Assembly: GCF_020194175.1 (NCBI RefSeq)
Contig: NZ_JADYVX010000006.1
Location: 62,001 to 126,000 of the forward strand
From: Bradyrhizobium sp. BRP22
Lineage (GTDB): Bacteria; Pseudomonadota; Alphaproteobacteria; Rhizobiales; Xanthobacteraceae
Reading direction: 5' to 3'
DNA length: 64,000 nucleotides
Shown: positions 8,560 to 16,572 of the stretch, piece after piece
Position numbering within the stretch: position 1 is the first letter of the stretch
Layout: each line of letters opens with the position of its first letter
The notes under the pieces: model-generated
The model's input: the letters and a program-made list of their open reading frames with translations, nothing else
What the model was told of the DNA's origin: nothing
The model's database searches: none
Position numbers and translations under genes: made by a program

Positions 8560-10164
8560 CTAGCGATCGAGCCAGAGTTCGGCCCAGCTTTCCCCCATGA
8601 AATCGGCGGTGGCCGAATGATTGCGGACATCGGATCGGACGATCGTCACCGGCTCCAGATCGACCATAGGAAGCAGCGGACCTTCGATCGTGGCCAGGCG
8701 ATCGAAATCCTTGGCCAACGCGATGCGCTTCGGCTCGTCGGTCTCCACCGTCATCTTGGCGACGATCTCGTCGAGCTTCGGATTGGAATAGCCGGTCGCG
8801 TTGCGGAACGCGGCGCCCTTCACGATGCCGTCGGTGGTGTAATATTGCGTCGTGCTCGGGATCAGCTCGATACTCCCGGAATTGTTGGAGATCGCGACGT
8901 CGTAGTCGTAGTCGCTGTAGATCCGCTTGAGCGAAGTGGCGCGATCCGGCACCGCGAGGTCGACGGTGATGTCGAGGTCCTCGAACGCCTGCTTCACATA
9001 TTGACCGATCTTGATGTTCTCCTCGAACCAGCCGGCCGAAACCAGGCTGAGCTTGAAGCGCGAGCCGCCCTTCACTGGGAAGCCCGCAGCATCCAACGCC
9101 TTCCCCGCTTTCTTGACATCGAATGGATAGTCCTGGACGTCCTTGGTGAAGAAGATCGCGTTTGAACTGTGCACCGCGCCGAGCGAAGGACGGGCGCGGC
9201 CGAAGAACACGGTGTCCGCGATGAACTGCCGATCGATCGCCTGCAACAGGGCCTGCCGCACTTCCCGCTGCTTGAAGATGTCGCGGCGCTGGTTGAACTC
9301 GATGGTCGTGACCCAGGCCGAGTTCGCATAGCCCTTGGTCTCGGCAATGAATTTGCCACCTGAGGTCAGCCGCCCGATGTCCGGCATCGGGATCGGATTG
9401 AAGGTGCCGATATCGAGCTGCCCCGCCTCGAAGGCCGCCGCCCGCGACGCCGGATCGCGCCACCAGCGGATGACCAGGCGATCGAGATAAGGCAACCCCG
9501 GATTCCAGTATTTCTCGTTGCGCAGATATTCGACATGGCTGCCGCGCACCCATTCCTTGACCTTGAAGGGGCCGGTACCGACGGGCGTATTGTTGATTGG
9601 ATTGGTGATGATGTTGCTGCCGGCATAGATATGCTTCGGGATCACGAGGCCGGATTTTCCGGCCAGCACCGATTTGAGGAAGAACTCAGGAACTGGCGCC
9701 TTGAACTTCAGCACCACAGTGAGCGGGTCGACAGCCTCAGCGCTCTCAAGCGTGTCGAGCGAGACGCCGGCCGAGATCGGCTTCCAATACTGCATCGCAT
9801 TGAAAACGACGTCCTCGGCGGTGAACGGGTTGCCGTCATGCCAGGTGACGCCTTCGCGCAGCTTGATCGTGTAACTCTTGAAGTCGGCCGATGGTTTGAT
9901 GTCGACTGCCAGCACCGGCTCGAACTTCAAGTCCACCGTCAGGCGGATTAGACGCTCCAGCACCTTCGTCGAGGTGAAATACGGGCTCGAGCCGCCGCCC
10001 GGCGGCACGAACAGGGATTGCGGCTCAAATCCGCCCCAGGTGCCGATCAGCGTGCCGCCGCGCTTTGGCGTTTCCAGCCCGGCAAGCGCAGCTCCGGCCA
10101 TGCTTGATGCCAGCGCGGCCCCCGCCGTGGTGATAAGAAAGTCACGTCTCGAAAACCTGCTCAT
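8560..10164 (-). CDS. ABC importer periplasmic substrate-binding protein (SBP_bac_5, Tat-exported)
   Basis: The protein has 534 aa. The start ATG at 10164 is preceded by GAGGGG. The N-terminus MSRFSRRDFLITTAGAALAS is a twin-arginine signal (SRRDFL) with cleavage expected near AALAG, so it is exported folded by Tat. The mature part has family-5 features: YTIKLREGVTWHDGNPFTAEDVVF near residue 110, and VGTGPFKVKEWVRGSHVEYLRN near 200. It would capture the ligand and deliver it to the adjacent DppBC-like permeases. The ligand may be a peptide, opine or other amino-acid derivative. Confidence 0.93.
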   Translation of the reverse strand: MSRFSRRDFLITTAGAALASSMAGAALAGLETPKRGGTLIGTWGGFEPQSLFVPPGGGSSPYFTSTKVLERLIRLTVDLKFEPVLAVDIKPSADFKSYTIKLREGVTWHDGNPFTAEDVVFNAMQYWKPISAGVSLDTLESAEAVDPLTVVLKFKAPVPEFFLKSVLAGKSGLVIPKHIYAGSNIITNPINNTPVGTGPFKVKEWVRGSHVEYLRNEKYWNPGLPYLDRLVIRWWRDPASRAAAFEAGQLDIGTFNPIPMPDIGRLTSGGKFIAETKGYANSAWVTTIEFNQRRDIFKQREVRQALLQAIDRQFIADTVFFGRARPSLGAVHSSNAIFFTKDVQDYPFDVKKAGKALDAAGFPVKGGSRFKLSLVSAGWFEENIKIGQYVKQAFEDLDITVDLAVPDRATSLKRIYSDYDYDVAISNNSGSIELIPSTTQYYTTDGIVKGAAFRNATGYSNPKLDEIVAKMTVETDEPKRIALAKDFDRLATIEGPLLPMVDLEPVTIVRSDVRNHSATADFMGESWAELWLDR

Positions 10165-10227
10165 CGTGGCCCCTCTATGATTTGAGTGAGAGCGGCGCTC
10201 ATTGCGGCGCCTGCTCCGTTCCCGTCG

Positions 10228-10662
10228 TTACTTTGCATCCAGCGTCGAATAGGTGCCCCTTCCGATCGCCAGCAACGCACCCTTCTCGTCGAACACGTCG
10301 ACGTCGGCGACGCCGACGCTCTTGCCGGCGCGCCGCACGCGAGACACTGCAACCAGCGCGGTATCGACCGCGGGCCTGAGGTAGTCGACGCGGAAATTGA
10401 CGGTCGGCAGGCCTCGTCCGACCATCATGCCAACGGCGAAGTCGCCGACGGTGTCGATGACGGAGGCGATGACGCCGCCGTGCCATTGCTTCGAACCGGG
10501 ACGACGCTCGAATTCCGGACGCATCTCCGAGCGCATGGTGACCTCCTGCTTGACCGGGTCGGCATCAATGACGGTCAGGCCGAGGAACAGGTTGAACGGC
10601 GAGACATCCAGCATCTTCTGGATGTCGGCCGCGGTCAGGGTAATGACATCTCCCTTGCTCAC
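10228..10662 (-). CDS. PaaI-like hotdog-fold acyl-CoA thioesterase
   Basis: The protein has 144 aa. The GTG start at 10662 overlaps the stop of the preceding dehydrogenase gene as GTGA. The hotdog pattern is visible in WHGGVIASVIDTVGDFAVGM (about residues 59-78), which places the helix carrying the active-site Asp/Glu, and in PTVNFRVDYLRPAVDT. Such proteins hydrolyse acyl-CoA thioesters, often aromatic or short-chain ones. Its position with a CoA ligase and SDR suggests product release or CoA recycling in the same catabolic route. Confidence 0.85.
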   Translation of the reverse strand: MSKGDVITLTAADIQKMLDVSPFNLFLGLTVIDADPVKQEVTMRSEMRPEFERRPGSKQWHGGVIASVIDTVGDFAVGMMVGRGLPTVNFRVDYLRPAVDTALVAVSRVRRAGKSVGVADVDVFDEKGALLAIGRGTYSTLDAK

Positions 10663-11672
10663 GGCGTCACCACGACCTTGCCGAACACTGCGCGATCCTC
10701 GATCACGCGCACCGCTTCCTTGGCCTCCTCCAGCGGATAGGACTTATCGATCAGGACCTGCAGCTTGCCGGCCTGCACCAGATCGAACAGCTTTTCGATA
10801 TCCTCGCGCTCCCAGCCGTTGGAGCCGAGGATCTGCAGTTCGAAGGTCCAGATAAAGCGGATGTCCTCGGTGGGCGCAAATCCGGCCGTGGCGCCACAGG
10901 TCAGAAGGCGGCCTCCCAGCTTGAGGCAGCGGAGCGACTTCACCCAGGTGTCGCCGCCGGTGAAATTGACCACCACGTCGACGCCGCCGCCATCGACGAA
11001 ACGCCGGCGATGCGGCTTGCCGTGGCGCTCGAAGATCGCCTTCATGAAATCGGTCTGCGTGTAGAGAATGATCTCGTCGGCACCGAGCTCCTTGAGCCGC
11101 CGCCCCTTCTCCTCGCTTCCGGCGCAGGCGATCACATAGGCGCCCGCGAGTTTGGCAAGCTGCACGCAGCAGACGCCGACGCCACCGCTGGCGCCAAGGA
11201 TCAGCACTTTTTCGCCCGGCTTGATCTTGCCGATCGTGTTCATCATGCGGATCGCGGTGCCGTAAGCCACCGGCAGCGCCGCAGCCTGCTCGAAGCCGAC
11301 ATTGTCGGGAATCTTGACCAATTGATGCGCCTTGGCCCGGCAATATTCCGCGAGCCCGCCATCCTGGGTCTCGCCCATCAACCCGCCTTCAACGCGGTTG
11401 ACCGGATCGATCAGCACGCGATCGCCGATCTTCCAGCCGGTGACGCCAGCGCCGATCTCCGCGATTTCGCCGACCACGTCGAGGCCGATGATGACAGGCA
11501 GCGGTACCTTGATGCCGGGCATGCCGCGGCGGGTGAACACATCGTGGTAGTTGATCGAGGAGGCCTTGACCCGCACGACGACGTCGCCCTCACCGGCCTT
11601 CGGCGTCGGATAATCCGGCACGAATTGAAGCTTGTCGTTGTCGCCATGTTCGCGAAGGACTAGGGCACGCAT
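10659..11672 (-). CDS. Zinc-type alcohol dehydrogenase / NADPH:quinone reductase (MDR superfamily)
   Basis: The protein has 337 aa from the ATG at 11672 (MRALVLREHGDND), the usual N-terminus of the family; a frame to 11732 adds unrelated residues. The MDR GroES-like domain (KASSINYHDVFTRRGMPGIKVPLPVIIGLDVVGEI) is followed by a Rossmann domain with ILGASGGVGVCCVQLAKL near residue 155. The structural-zinc cysteine cluster looks absent, so a quinone-reductase-like or zinc-free activity is as likely as true alcohol dehydrogenase. The family uses NADPH or NADH. It overlaps the thioesterase gene by 4 bp. Confidence 0.88.
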   Translation of the reverse strand: MRALVLREHGDNDKLQFVPDYPTPKAGEGDVVVRVKASSINYHDVFTRRGMPGIKVPLPVIIGLDVVGEIAEIGAGVTGWKIGDRVLIDPVNRVEGGLMGETQDGGLAEYCRAKAHQLVKIPDNVGFEQAAALPVAYGTAIRMMNTIGKIKPGEKVLILGASGGVGVCCVQLAKLAGAYVIACAGSEEKGRRLKELGADEIILYTQTDFMKAIFERHGKPHRRRFVDGGGVDVVVNFTGGDTWVKSLRCLKLGGRLLTCGATAGFAPTEDIRFIWTFELQILGSNGWEREDIEKLFDLVQAGKLQVLIDKSYPLEEAKEAVRVIEDRAVFGKVVVTP

Positions 11673-11691
11673 CTTGTCATTCAGCTCCGTG

Positions 11692-11880
11692 TTAGGCCGC
11701 CGCGGCAAGCGACCAGGTCGCCAGTCCGTCAATCGCCTGTTGAGTTATCGAGATTGCCTGTTCGGTCGTTTGCTCGCGCCAATTGGCCGATACCGGCACG
11801 AAGCAGTCGTGAAGATCAGCTTTCAGACGCCGAACCCGCTCGCTTTTACGCTCGGCTTTGAACTTGAAATTGATCGTCAT
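11692..11880 (-). CDS. Small conserved-looking hypothetical protein in the operon (62 aa)
   Basis: The ATG at 11880 overlaps the VOC gene stop (ATGA), and the frame ends 19 bp before the dehydrogenase start. Filling an operon gap exactly in this way argues it is a real gene. The protein is basic at its N-terminus (KFKAERKSERVRRLKADLHDCFVPVSANW) and ends in a short Ala run. I recognise no domain, signal peptide or membrane segment. Function is unknown; a small accessory protein of the neighbouring oxidoreductase is only a guess. Confidence 0.55.
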   Translation of the reverse strand: MTINFKFKAERKSERVRRLKADLHDCFVPVSANWREQTTEQAISITQQAIDGLATWSLAAAA

Positions 11881-12731
11881 GGCGCGGTGAACCCAAGAGC
11901 GACATTGGCGGCGTCCACATGGCTGACAACAATGCCGTCGACGTAAGGGCGGTAGCCGATCCGCGCATTTTCGAATACCGCGCGCGGGACATCGAGCGAC
12001 GGCACCTTGAACACGAGCGCAACCATGCGGTCCGAGCCATCCTCGCTAACGAGGGCTGAGCCGGCATAGCGCTCCGCTATCGCCGACGGCTCCAGCACAC
12101 GCACGGTGGCGAGGCCGGCGCGGAACGACACCCCACCAGCGATCTCAGTGAGCAGAGGCAGCCCGAACATTCGCTCATACAGCGCAGCGGTCCGCGATGG
12201 CGCCCTCGACGCGATGACGAATTCGACAATGTCGATCGCGCCATTGGCGTGTGCACGCCACTCCGGCCGGTAAACCAGTTCCGGGGTATCGTGGTGACAG
12301 AAGAAGGTGCGGCCGTTCTGCACCTCGTCGCCGCTGACGCGAACCACCCTGAAGCGCGCATCCTGTGCGCCGCCTGGAAGTGCAACCGGGCGCGAAAAGC
12401 TCATCGGCGCCTCGGCTGGAACACCGCGCTTTTTCAAGGCGGCAAAGACGAGATCGGGGTCGACTGACTTGAACACCAGCCCGGTCAGCCCGGGTGGATG
12501 CGCCCACAGATCGGCGCGCTTGGTTTCGTTCCCCGGCAGATATCCGAGCAGCTCCAGGTAATTGTCGCCAAAGATCGCGAGATTGTTGCTGGAGCCAAGC
12601 GAATGATGACCACGCTCCGTCAATTTGAAGCCGAGCCGGCTGTATTGCGCGGCCGCCTCGTCGAGCTTCCCCATCACGTTGATGACGGCATGATCGAGAA
12701 CGGGCTTCACTGCATCGATGGTCAAAGCCAT
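11877..12731 (-). CDS. VOC-superfamily (glyoxalase-like domain) protein
   Basis: The protein has 284 aa from the ATG at 12731; a GTG at 12740 is also in frame. The N-terminal half has VLDHAVINVMGKLDEAAAQY and GHHSLGSSNNLAIFGDNYLELLGY, a glyoxalase-like paired beta-alpha-beta unit with a metal-ligand-type His at the start and Glu (YLELLG). A second unit begins DIVEFVIASRAPSR. VOC proteins bind a divalent metal and catalyse isomerisation, epimerisation or ring-cleavage chemistry. The substrate cannot be told. It lies between the racemase gene and the 62-aa gene in one operon. Confidence 0.8.
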   Translation of the reverse strand: MALTIDAVKPVLDHAVINVMGKLDEAAAQYSRLGFKLTERGHHSLGSSNNLAIFGDNYLELLGYLPGNETKRADLWAHPPGLTGLVFKSVDPDLVFAALKKRGVPAEAPMSFSRPVALPGGAQDARFRVVRVSGDEVQNGRTFFCHHDTPELVYRPEWRAHANGAIDIVEFVIASRAPSRTAALYERMFGLPLLTEIAGGVSFRAGLATVRVLEPSAIAERYAGSALVSEDGSDRMVALVFKVPSLDVPRAVFENARIGYRPYVDGIVVSHVDAANVALGFTAP

Positions 12732-12794
12732 GTCACTCACTTCTTTACAAACCGACCCACGGCTCGCAGATTTCGAGGCAAGATCGGTGCCACT

Positions 12795-13529
12795 TCAGGA
12801 AAGTGCGCCCTGCGCCGCACGCGGATGCGACGCCTGTTTCGTCATGGAGAAGTCCACGGCAGCATCGGCGTGCAACATCGTCGAGTCGAACACCGGCAGA
12901 TCAACGTGTTGCGGACCGACCAACAGGCAGATTTCCGTACAACCGAGGATCACGCTGTCGGCGCCGCCTAACTTCCCGCGTGCGATGACATCGAGGTAGA
13001 GCTGGCGCGAGCGGTCGCTGACGACGCCCTGGCACAACTCATCGAAGATGATGTCATGAACAGCGATACGATCGGCTTCGTTGGGCACGATCGGATCGAG
13101 CCCGAACTGATCGCGCAGACGCTGCACGTAAAAATCCTGCTCCATGGTGTAGCGGGTCGCAAGCAGCAGCGGACGCGTACATCCGCCCGCCTTGATTGCG
13201 TGCGCGGTGACATCGGCGATATGCAACAGCGGGATCGACACCGCCTGCTGCACCTCGTCGGCGAGCTTGTGCATGGTATTGGTGCAGATCAGAAGGCAGC
13301 CGGCGCCGCCCTCCTCCAGCTCGCGGGCGATATTTGCAAGAATTTTGCAGGCTTCGTCCCACCGCCCCTGCTTCTGCAGGTTGACGATGGCATCGAAATC
13401 GACCGACCTCATCAGGATTTCGGCCGAGTGAAGTCCGCCTAACCGGGTGCGAACTTGTTCATTGAGCCGTCGGTAATAGACAGCGGTACTTTCCCAACTC
13501 ATTCCGCCAATCAAGCCAATCGTTCGCAT
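12795..13529 (-). CDS. Aspartate/glutamate racemase family protein
   Basis: The protein has 244 aa, MRTIGLIGGMSWESTAVYYRRLNE. This N-terminus is the signature of cofactor-independent aspartate racemases. The two catalytic cysteines are visible in LLICTNTMHKLAD (about residue 82) and VILGCTEICLLVG (about residue 195). The enzyme would interconvert L- and D-Asp or an aspartate-like acid by a two-base mechanism. It is the first gene of the minus-strand operon 13529-2445, so it may process an imported D-amino-acid derivative. A contribution of D-Asp to the nearby NRPS is possible but unneeded, since that module carries its own epimerase. Confidence 0.9.
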   Translation of the reverse strand: MRTIGLIGGMSWESTAVYYRRLNEQVRTRLGGLHSAEILMRSVDFDAIVNLQKQGRWDEACKILANIARELEEGGAGCLLICTNTMHKLADEVQQAVSIPLLHIADVTAHAIKAGGCTRPLLLATRYTMEQDFYVQRLRDQFGLDPIVPNEADRIAVHDIIFDELCQGVVSDRSRQLYLDVIARGKLGGADSVILGCTEICLLVGPQHVDLPVFDSTMLHADAAVDFSMTKQASHPRAAQGALS

Positions 13530-13615
13530 TTCCTGCTGCTCGCTCCACGCGACATTTCTGCCTTGTGGAAAGACTAGCAGCGCTGTTGCGCAATCCGGTT
13601 GCGTATTAGCGACTT

Positions 13616-13629
13616 ATAGAGCCCTCTAT
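13616..13629. promoter_or_regulatory. Palindrome upstream of the racemase operon
   Basis: ATAGAGCCCTCTAT is a 6+6 bp perfect dyad with a 2-bp centre, 87 bp upstream of the first gene of the catabolic/transport operon. It is a candidate operator. The gap 13530-13794 otherwise shows only a short hairpin at its far end. Confidence 0.35.
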
Positions 13630-13765
13630 CGGAAAATAGACTTCATAGTTCGACCGGAAACGGCAATAGGATTTCACGACGGCACACATCGTCGACTCGG
13701 ACATGCTACGGGGGACATTTGCTGCCCGCGGGAGTGTCCGATCCTGAGGGGCACCATCAAGCGGC

Positions 13766-13783
13766 CGCTCTGGAATCAGAGCG
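13766..13783 (-). terminator. Short hairpin downstream of the 13795 gene, weak terminator candidate
   Basis: CGCTCTG (13766-13772) and CAGAGCG (13777-13783) pair around a GAAT loop, 12 nt after the stop of the minus-strand gene. There is no T-tract, so efficiency as an intrinsic terminator is doubtful. Confidence 0.35.
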
Positions 13784-13794
13784 CCATCCGCCGG

Positions 13795-14178
13795 CTACGC
13801 GCTGATGATTGCACCGCTGGAATTGGCGAGAATACGGGTATCCCTTGTCTTCGACTTGATGGCGCCTCTGCGAAACTCGAAGCGACAGATCACGCTATCC
13901 AGGCTTTCGTCCACGCGACGAAGCCGTGTGCCGTGAAGCTCCAGCCACCTTTCAATCCGGCGAGCGGTCAATCGCCCCAATCCACGTTGCCGAAGCAAAT
14001 CATCCCTGGTGTGGAGCGACGCGATCTCCACGATGTAGTCAAGTCGCGCTGACATCGTTCGACTGACGAATCCTGCATACTTGCTGCGGACCAATATTTC
14101 GACGACCCGCTCCGGCAGGTCAGGTTCCATGGCGTCTCTTACGTGAGAAAGGCGGGGCGCTTTGGCGTGCATGGACAT
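13795..14178 (-). CDS. Hypothetical protein with RpoA-CTD-like helix-hairpin-helix segment
   Basis: The protein has 127 aa from the ATG at 14178; other in-frame starts at 14244, 14172 and 14130 are possible, and none has a clear ribosome site. The region VEIASLHTRDDLLRQRGLG followed by RLTARRIERWLELHG resembles the helix-hairpin-helix of the RNA polymerase alpha C-terminal domain. That fold could bind DNA or act as a small regulator. The C-terminal tail is basic. No partner genes flank it, and it stands alone between the racemase operon and the phosphopantetheinyl transferase. Confidence 0.55.
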   Translation of the reverse strand: MSMHAKAPRLSHVRDAMEPDLPERVVEILVRSKYAGFVSRTMSARLDYIVEIASLHTRDDLLRQRGLGRLTARRIERWLELHGTRLRRVDESLDSVICRFEFRRGAIKSKTRDTRILANSSGAIISA

Positions 14179-14326
14179 ACGATCGTAGACGCTTTCACGG
14201 GGTGGATGAGAGATCTTGGTGCGTCCGCGCCACTGGCGCGACAACGCTGGATATCAGAGTCGTTCTAAAAAACCGGTGGTTGATTTTACCGACAACACAC
14301 GGAAGCTTCGATCTCCATCACGGGCC

Positions 14327-14343
14327 ATTAGATGGATTCTAAT
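14327..14343. promoter_or_regulatory. ICE/Irr-box-like dyad upstream of the phosphopantetheinyl transferase gene
   Basis: ATTAGATGGATTCTAAT is a hexamer dyad (ATTAGA, 5-nt centre, TCTAAT). It resembles the iron control element bound by Irr in Bradyrhizobium and relatives, whose arms are TTAGAA/TTCTAA-like. The same GATGGATTCTAAT string recurs at 19677. It supports iron-responsive expression of the transferase gene. Confidence 0.5.
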
Positions 14344-14528
14344 CCGTGTTCCTTCCCAATCGGCGCGCCCCGTAGCAATTCGCGGAGAGCATTGAACGGG
14401 CGTCGCTTCCCATTGGTCAACCTTGCATGAAAAACGGAGGCTATATCGGACGGGAAGGCTTCGCCTCGTCGCTCACCGCGTCCCAGGCGACAACGGCGGT
14501 CGCGTGGGCAATCGCTGTCAAGCGTATC

Positions 14529-15242
14529 ATGCCACATGACAATGAGTTGCACGTGCGATGGTTGCCTCATCCGAACCATCCAGTTCCGGTCGGTGGACTG
14601 GCGCTTGGGGAGATCGCATTCTGGCTGGCCGCGGTCTCCTCACCTGAAGAAGGCGCTGTGCCTGGCCACACCGCACTTGTTCTTGAGCAGAGTGCCGCGC
14701 TGCTTGACGCGCAGGAGACGAATTACCTGGCGCGGCTGCGGCATCATGAGGATCGGCGCAGCTATCTCGCCGCGCATGCCGGGGCACGTCTGATTCTTGG
14801 ACATGCCGTAGGCCAACCGCCGAATGCCCTGCAGTTCGGACCGGCGGCAAATGGCAAGCCGGTCCTTCTCGACCATTCGAAAGAGATCGACTTCGGCCTC
14901 AGTCATGCCAGGGGCGCCGTTGCTGTTGCGGCAGCACGCATGCCGATCGGGGTCGACGTCGAGCCCCTGCGTGAACTGGACCATCTGGATTCCATGAGCG
15001 AGTTGGTCCTGGCTGCGGAGGAACAGGCTGTCTTGCGGAAGACGTCGAAGGTGTCCCGGTCTCGACTATTTCTCCGCTATTGGACCCTCAAGGAGGCATT
15101 ACTGAAAGCGGCCGGACTAGGCTTCGCAGTCTCCCCGAATACGGTCATGATCGATGCAGGACCGACGCCAATGGTCCTCTCGCTACCTCCACAGCTCGGA
15201 TCTGTCGCAGAATGGCACCTCATCGCCCCCTCCGACACGTGA
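14529..15242 (+). CDS. 4'-Phosphopantetheinyl transferase (Sfp type)
   Basis: The protein has 237 aa from the ATG at 14529 (MPHDNELHVRWLPHP); an in-frame ATG at 14427 would add 34 residues that do not look like the family. The two Sfp signatures are present: IGVDVEPL (Mg-binding Asp, near residue 140) and RYWTLKEALLKAAG (near residue 185). The enzyme moves the phosphopantetheine arm of CoA onto the Ser of carrier domains. It would activate all nine carrier domains of the three NRPS proteins encoded nearby. The gene lies alone on the plus strand, 9 bp from the convergent N-hydroxylase gene, behind an ICE-like element. Confidence 0.9.
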   Translation: MPHDNELHVRWLPHPNHPVPVGGLALGEIAFWLAAVSSPEEGAVPGHTALVLEQSAALLDAQETNYLARLRHHEDRRSYLAAHAGARLILGHAVGQPPNALQFGPAANGKPVLLDHSKEIDFGLSHARGAVAVAAARMPIGVDVEPLRELDHLDSMSELVLAAEEQAVLRKTSKVSRSRLFLRYWTLKEALLKAAGLGFAVSPNTVMIDAGPTPMVLSLPPQLGSVAEWHLIAPSDT

Positions 15243-15251
15243 CGGTCGAGC

Positions 15252-16550
15252 TCAGGCAATAAGCTCACGTCGAGAGATCGTCAGCACCAACGACTCCGCA
15301 ATTTCCTGCGAGCGCGTGGCGAGAACGGAAAGTAATGTGTCGCTGAGGCCATGCGACATCTCGGAATAGCCCTGAAGATGGATTTGCGGGCGGAAGGCCG
15401 GGCTTGTCACCAGCCGGTAGTTGCGATCAAGCGTGCTTCCTTCCAGGTAGCGTCGAATCGGTTCCAGAAACGCGTGTGGCGTAGTCCTGTCGTAGCCCGT
15501 CGCGAGGATGACAGCATCATAGGTACCGCGGTGAGTACCACCGTCGAACCTATCCACCGTCGCAACGTCAATGCCATCAGGCCCGGCGCCGACATTCGTG
15601 ATTTCGCTTCGCGGGTGCAGCTTGATACCGGCCGAGCCCTTGACGCGCTGCTGGTAAAGCAGCCGGTACAACTGATCGAGCAAATCGGCGTCAACGACGG
15701 CATAGTTGGTGTTTCGGAAGTTACGCACGATGGCCTCGCGCCGCTCGTCGGGCTGGGCGAACATGAAATCCGTGTAGTCCGGATTGAAAATTTCATTCAC
15801 GAACGGGCTCGAGTCAGATGGCTTCAGCGCATGTCCGCGAAAGATCAGATCAATATTCGCTTGCGGGAAGCGGTTGTGCAGATCGACTGTCACTTCGGTC
15901 GCGCTCTGGCCGCCTCCGATCACCGCGACTCTCGCCGCTCTCGCTTCAAGTCCGACAGCCTCGATCGCATCGAGATATCGGCTCGAATGAAGCAATCTCG
16001 AATCATCCGCGATCTTCTCGAAGATCGGAGGTACATAGGCCGCCCCACCCACCGCAACCACCAGATTCCTCGCAAGCCGCATGGTCTCGCCGCCCGCAAG
16101 CGTGCGCGAGTGAACCCGCAAGGATGTCACGGACTGCCCGGCAGTTACCGGCTCAACAGCGATGATCGTCTCGCCATAGGCGACGACGGACCTGAATTGA
16201 CCTGCCACCCAGCGCAGATAATCATTGAATTCCACACGGCTCGGATAAAACGTTCGGCAATTGATGAAATCCAGCAGACGCCCGCGCTTGTGCAAATAGT
16301 TCACGAACGTGAACGGACTGGTCGGATCTCGCAGAGAAACCAGGTCCTTGAGAAACGAGATTTGCATGTCGCTGCCCGGCAAAAGCATGCCGCCGTGCCA
16401 GGCGAAATGCGGCTGCTTCTCGATGAACAGAGAGCTGCACCTCAGCCGGGATTTAACGGCGCATTCCTGAAGCGCGATCGCAAGCGCAAGATTGGAAGGC
16501 CCGAAGCCGACACCGATGACGTCGTATTCGATGGCAAGGTGTTGGGACAT
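15252..16550 (-). CDS. L-ornithine N5-monooxygenase / L-lysine N6-monooxygenase family (PvdA/SidA-like)
   Basis: The protein has 432 aa starting MSQHLAIEYDVIGVGFGPS; the open frame extends to 16889, but that part reads through the acyltransferase gene out of frame. The FAD motif GVGFGPSNLALAIAL is at about residues 13-27, the NADPH motif VAVIGGGQSATEVTVDL near 220, and the ATGYDRT motif near 355. This FAD/NADPH enzyme hydroxylates the side-chain amine of ornithine (or lysine), the first step to a hydroxamate. The adjacent acyltransferase gene is 22 bp upstream in the same direction. Ornithine is preferred because the NRPS has two A domains with the same Glu239, Gly-rich pocket. Confidence 0.93.
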   Translation of the reverse strand: MSQHLAIEYDVIGVGFGPSNLALAIALQECAVKSRLRCSSLFIEKQPHFAWHGGMLLPGSDMQISFLKDLVSLRDPTSPFTFVNYLHKRGRLLDFINCRTFYPSRVEFNDYLRWVAGQFRSVVAYGETIIAVEPVTAGQSVTSLRVHSRTLAGGETMRLARNLVVAVGGAAYVPPIFEKIADDSRLLHSSRYLDAIEAVGLEARAARVAVIGGGQSATEVTVDLHNRFPQANIDLIFRGHALKPSDSSPFVNEIFNPDYTDFMFAQPDERREAIVRNFRNTNYAVVDADLLDQLYRLLYQQRVKGSAGIKLHPRSEITNVGAGPDGIDVATVDRFDGGTHRGTYDAVILATGYDRTTPHAFLEPIRRYLEGSTLDRNYRLVTSPAFRPQIHLQGYSEMSHGLSDTLLSVLATRSQEIAESLVLTISRRELIA

Positions 16551-16572
16551 GAGGTGCGTTCCGTTTGCGCGA

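Noticed and set aside
7402..9165. 587-aa plus-strand open frame opposite the importer permeases
   Set aside because: It is a GC-rich antisense shadow of well-supported permease and binding-protein genes. It is rich in Arg/His/Gln, has no domain and no ribosome site.
8066..9553. 495-aa minus-strand frame overlapping the binding-protein gene
   Set aside because: Alternative frame of the SBP and permease genes, both of which have clear family motifs in their own frames.
12795..13529. Asp racemase considered as a D-Asp supplier for the synthetase
   Set aside because: The Asp module has its own epimerase domain, and the gene belongs to the catabolic operon. A role is not excluded but nothing in the sequence supports it.
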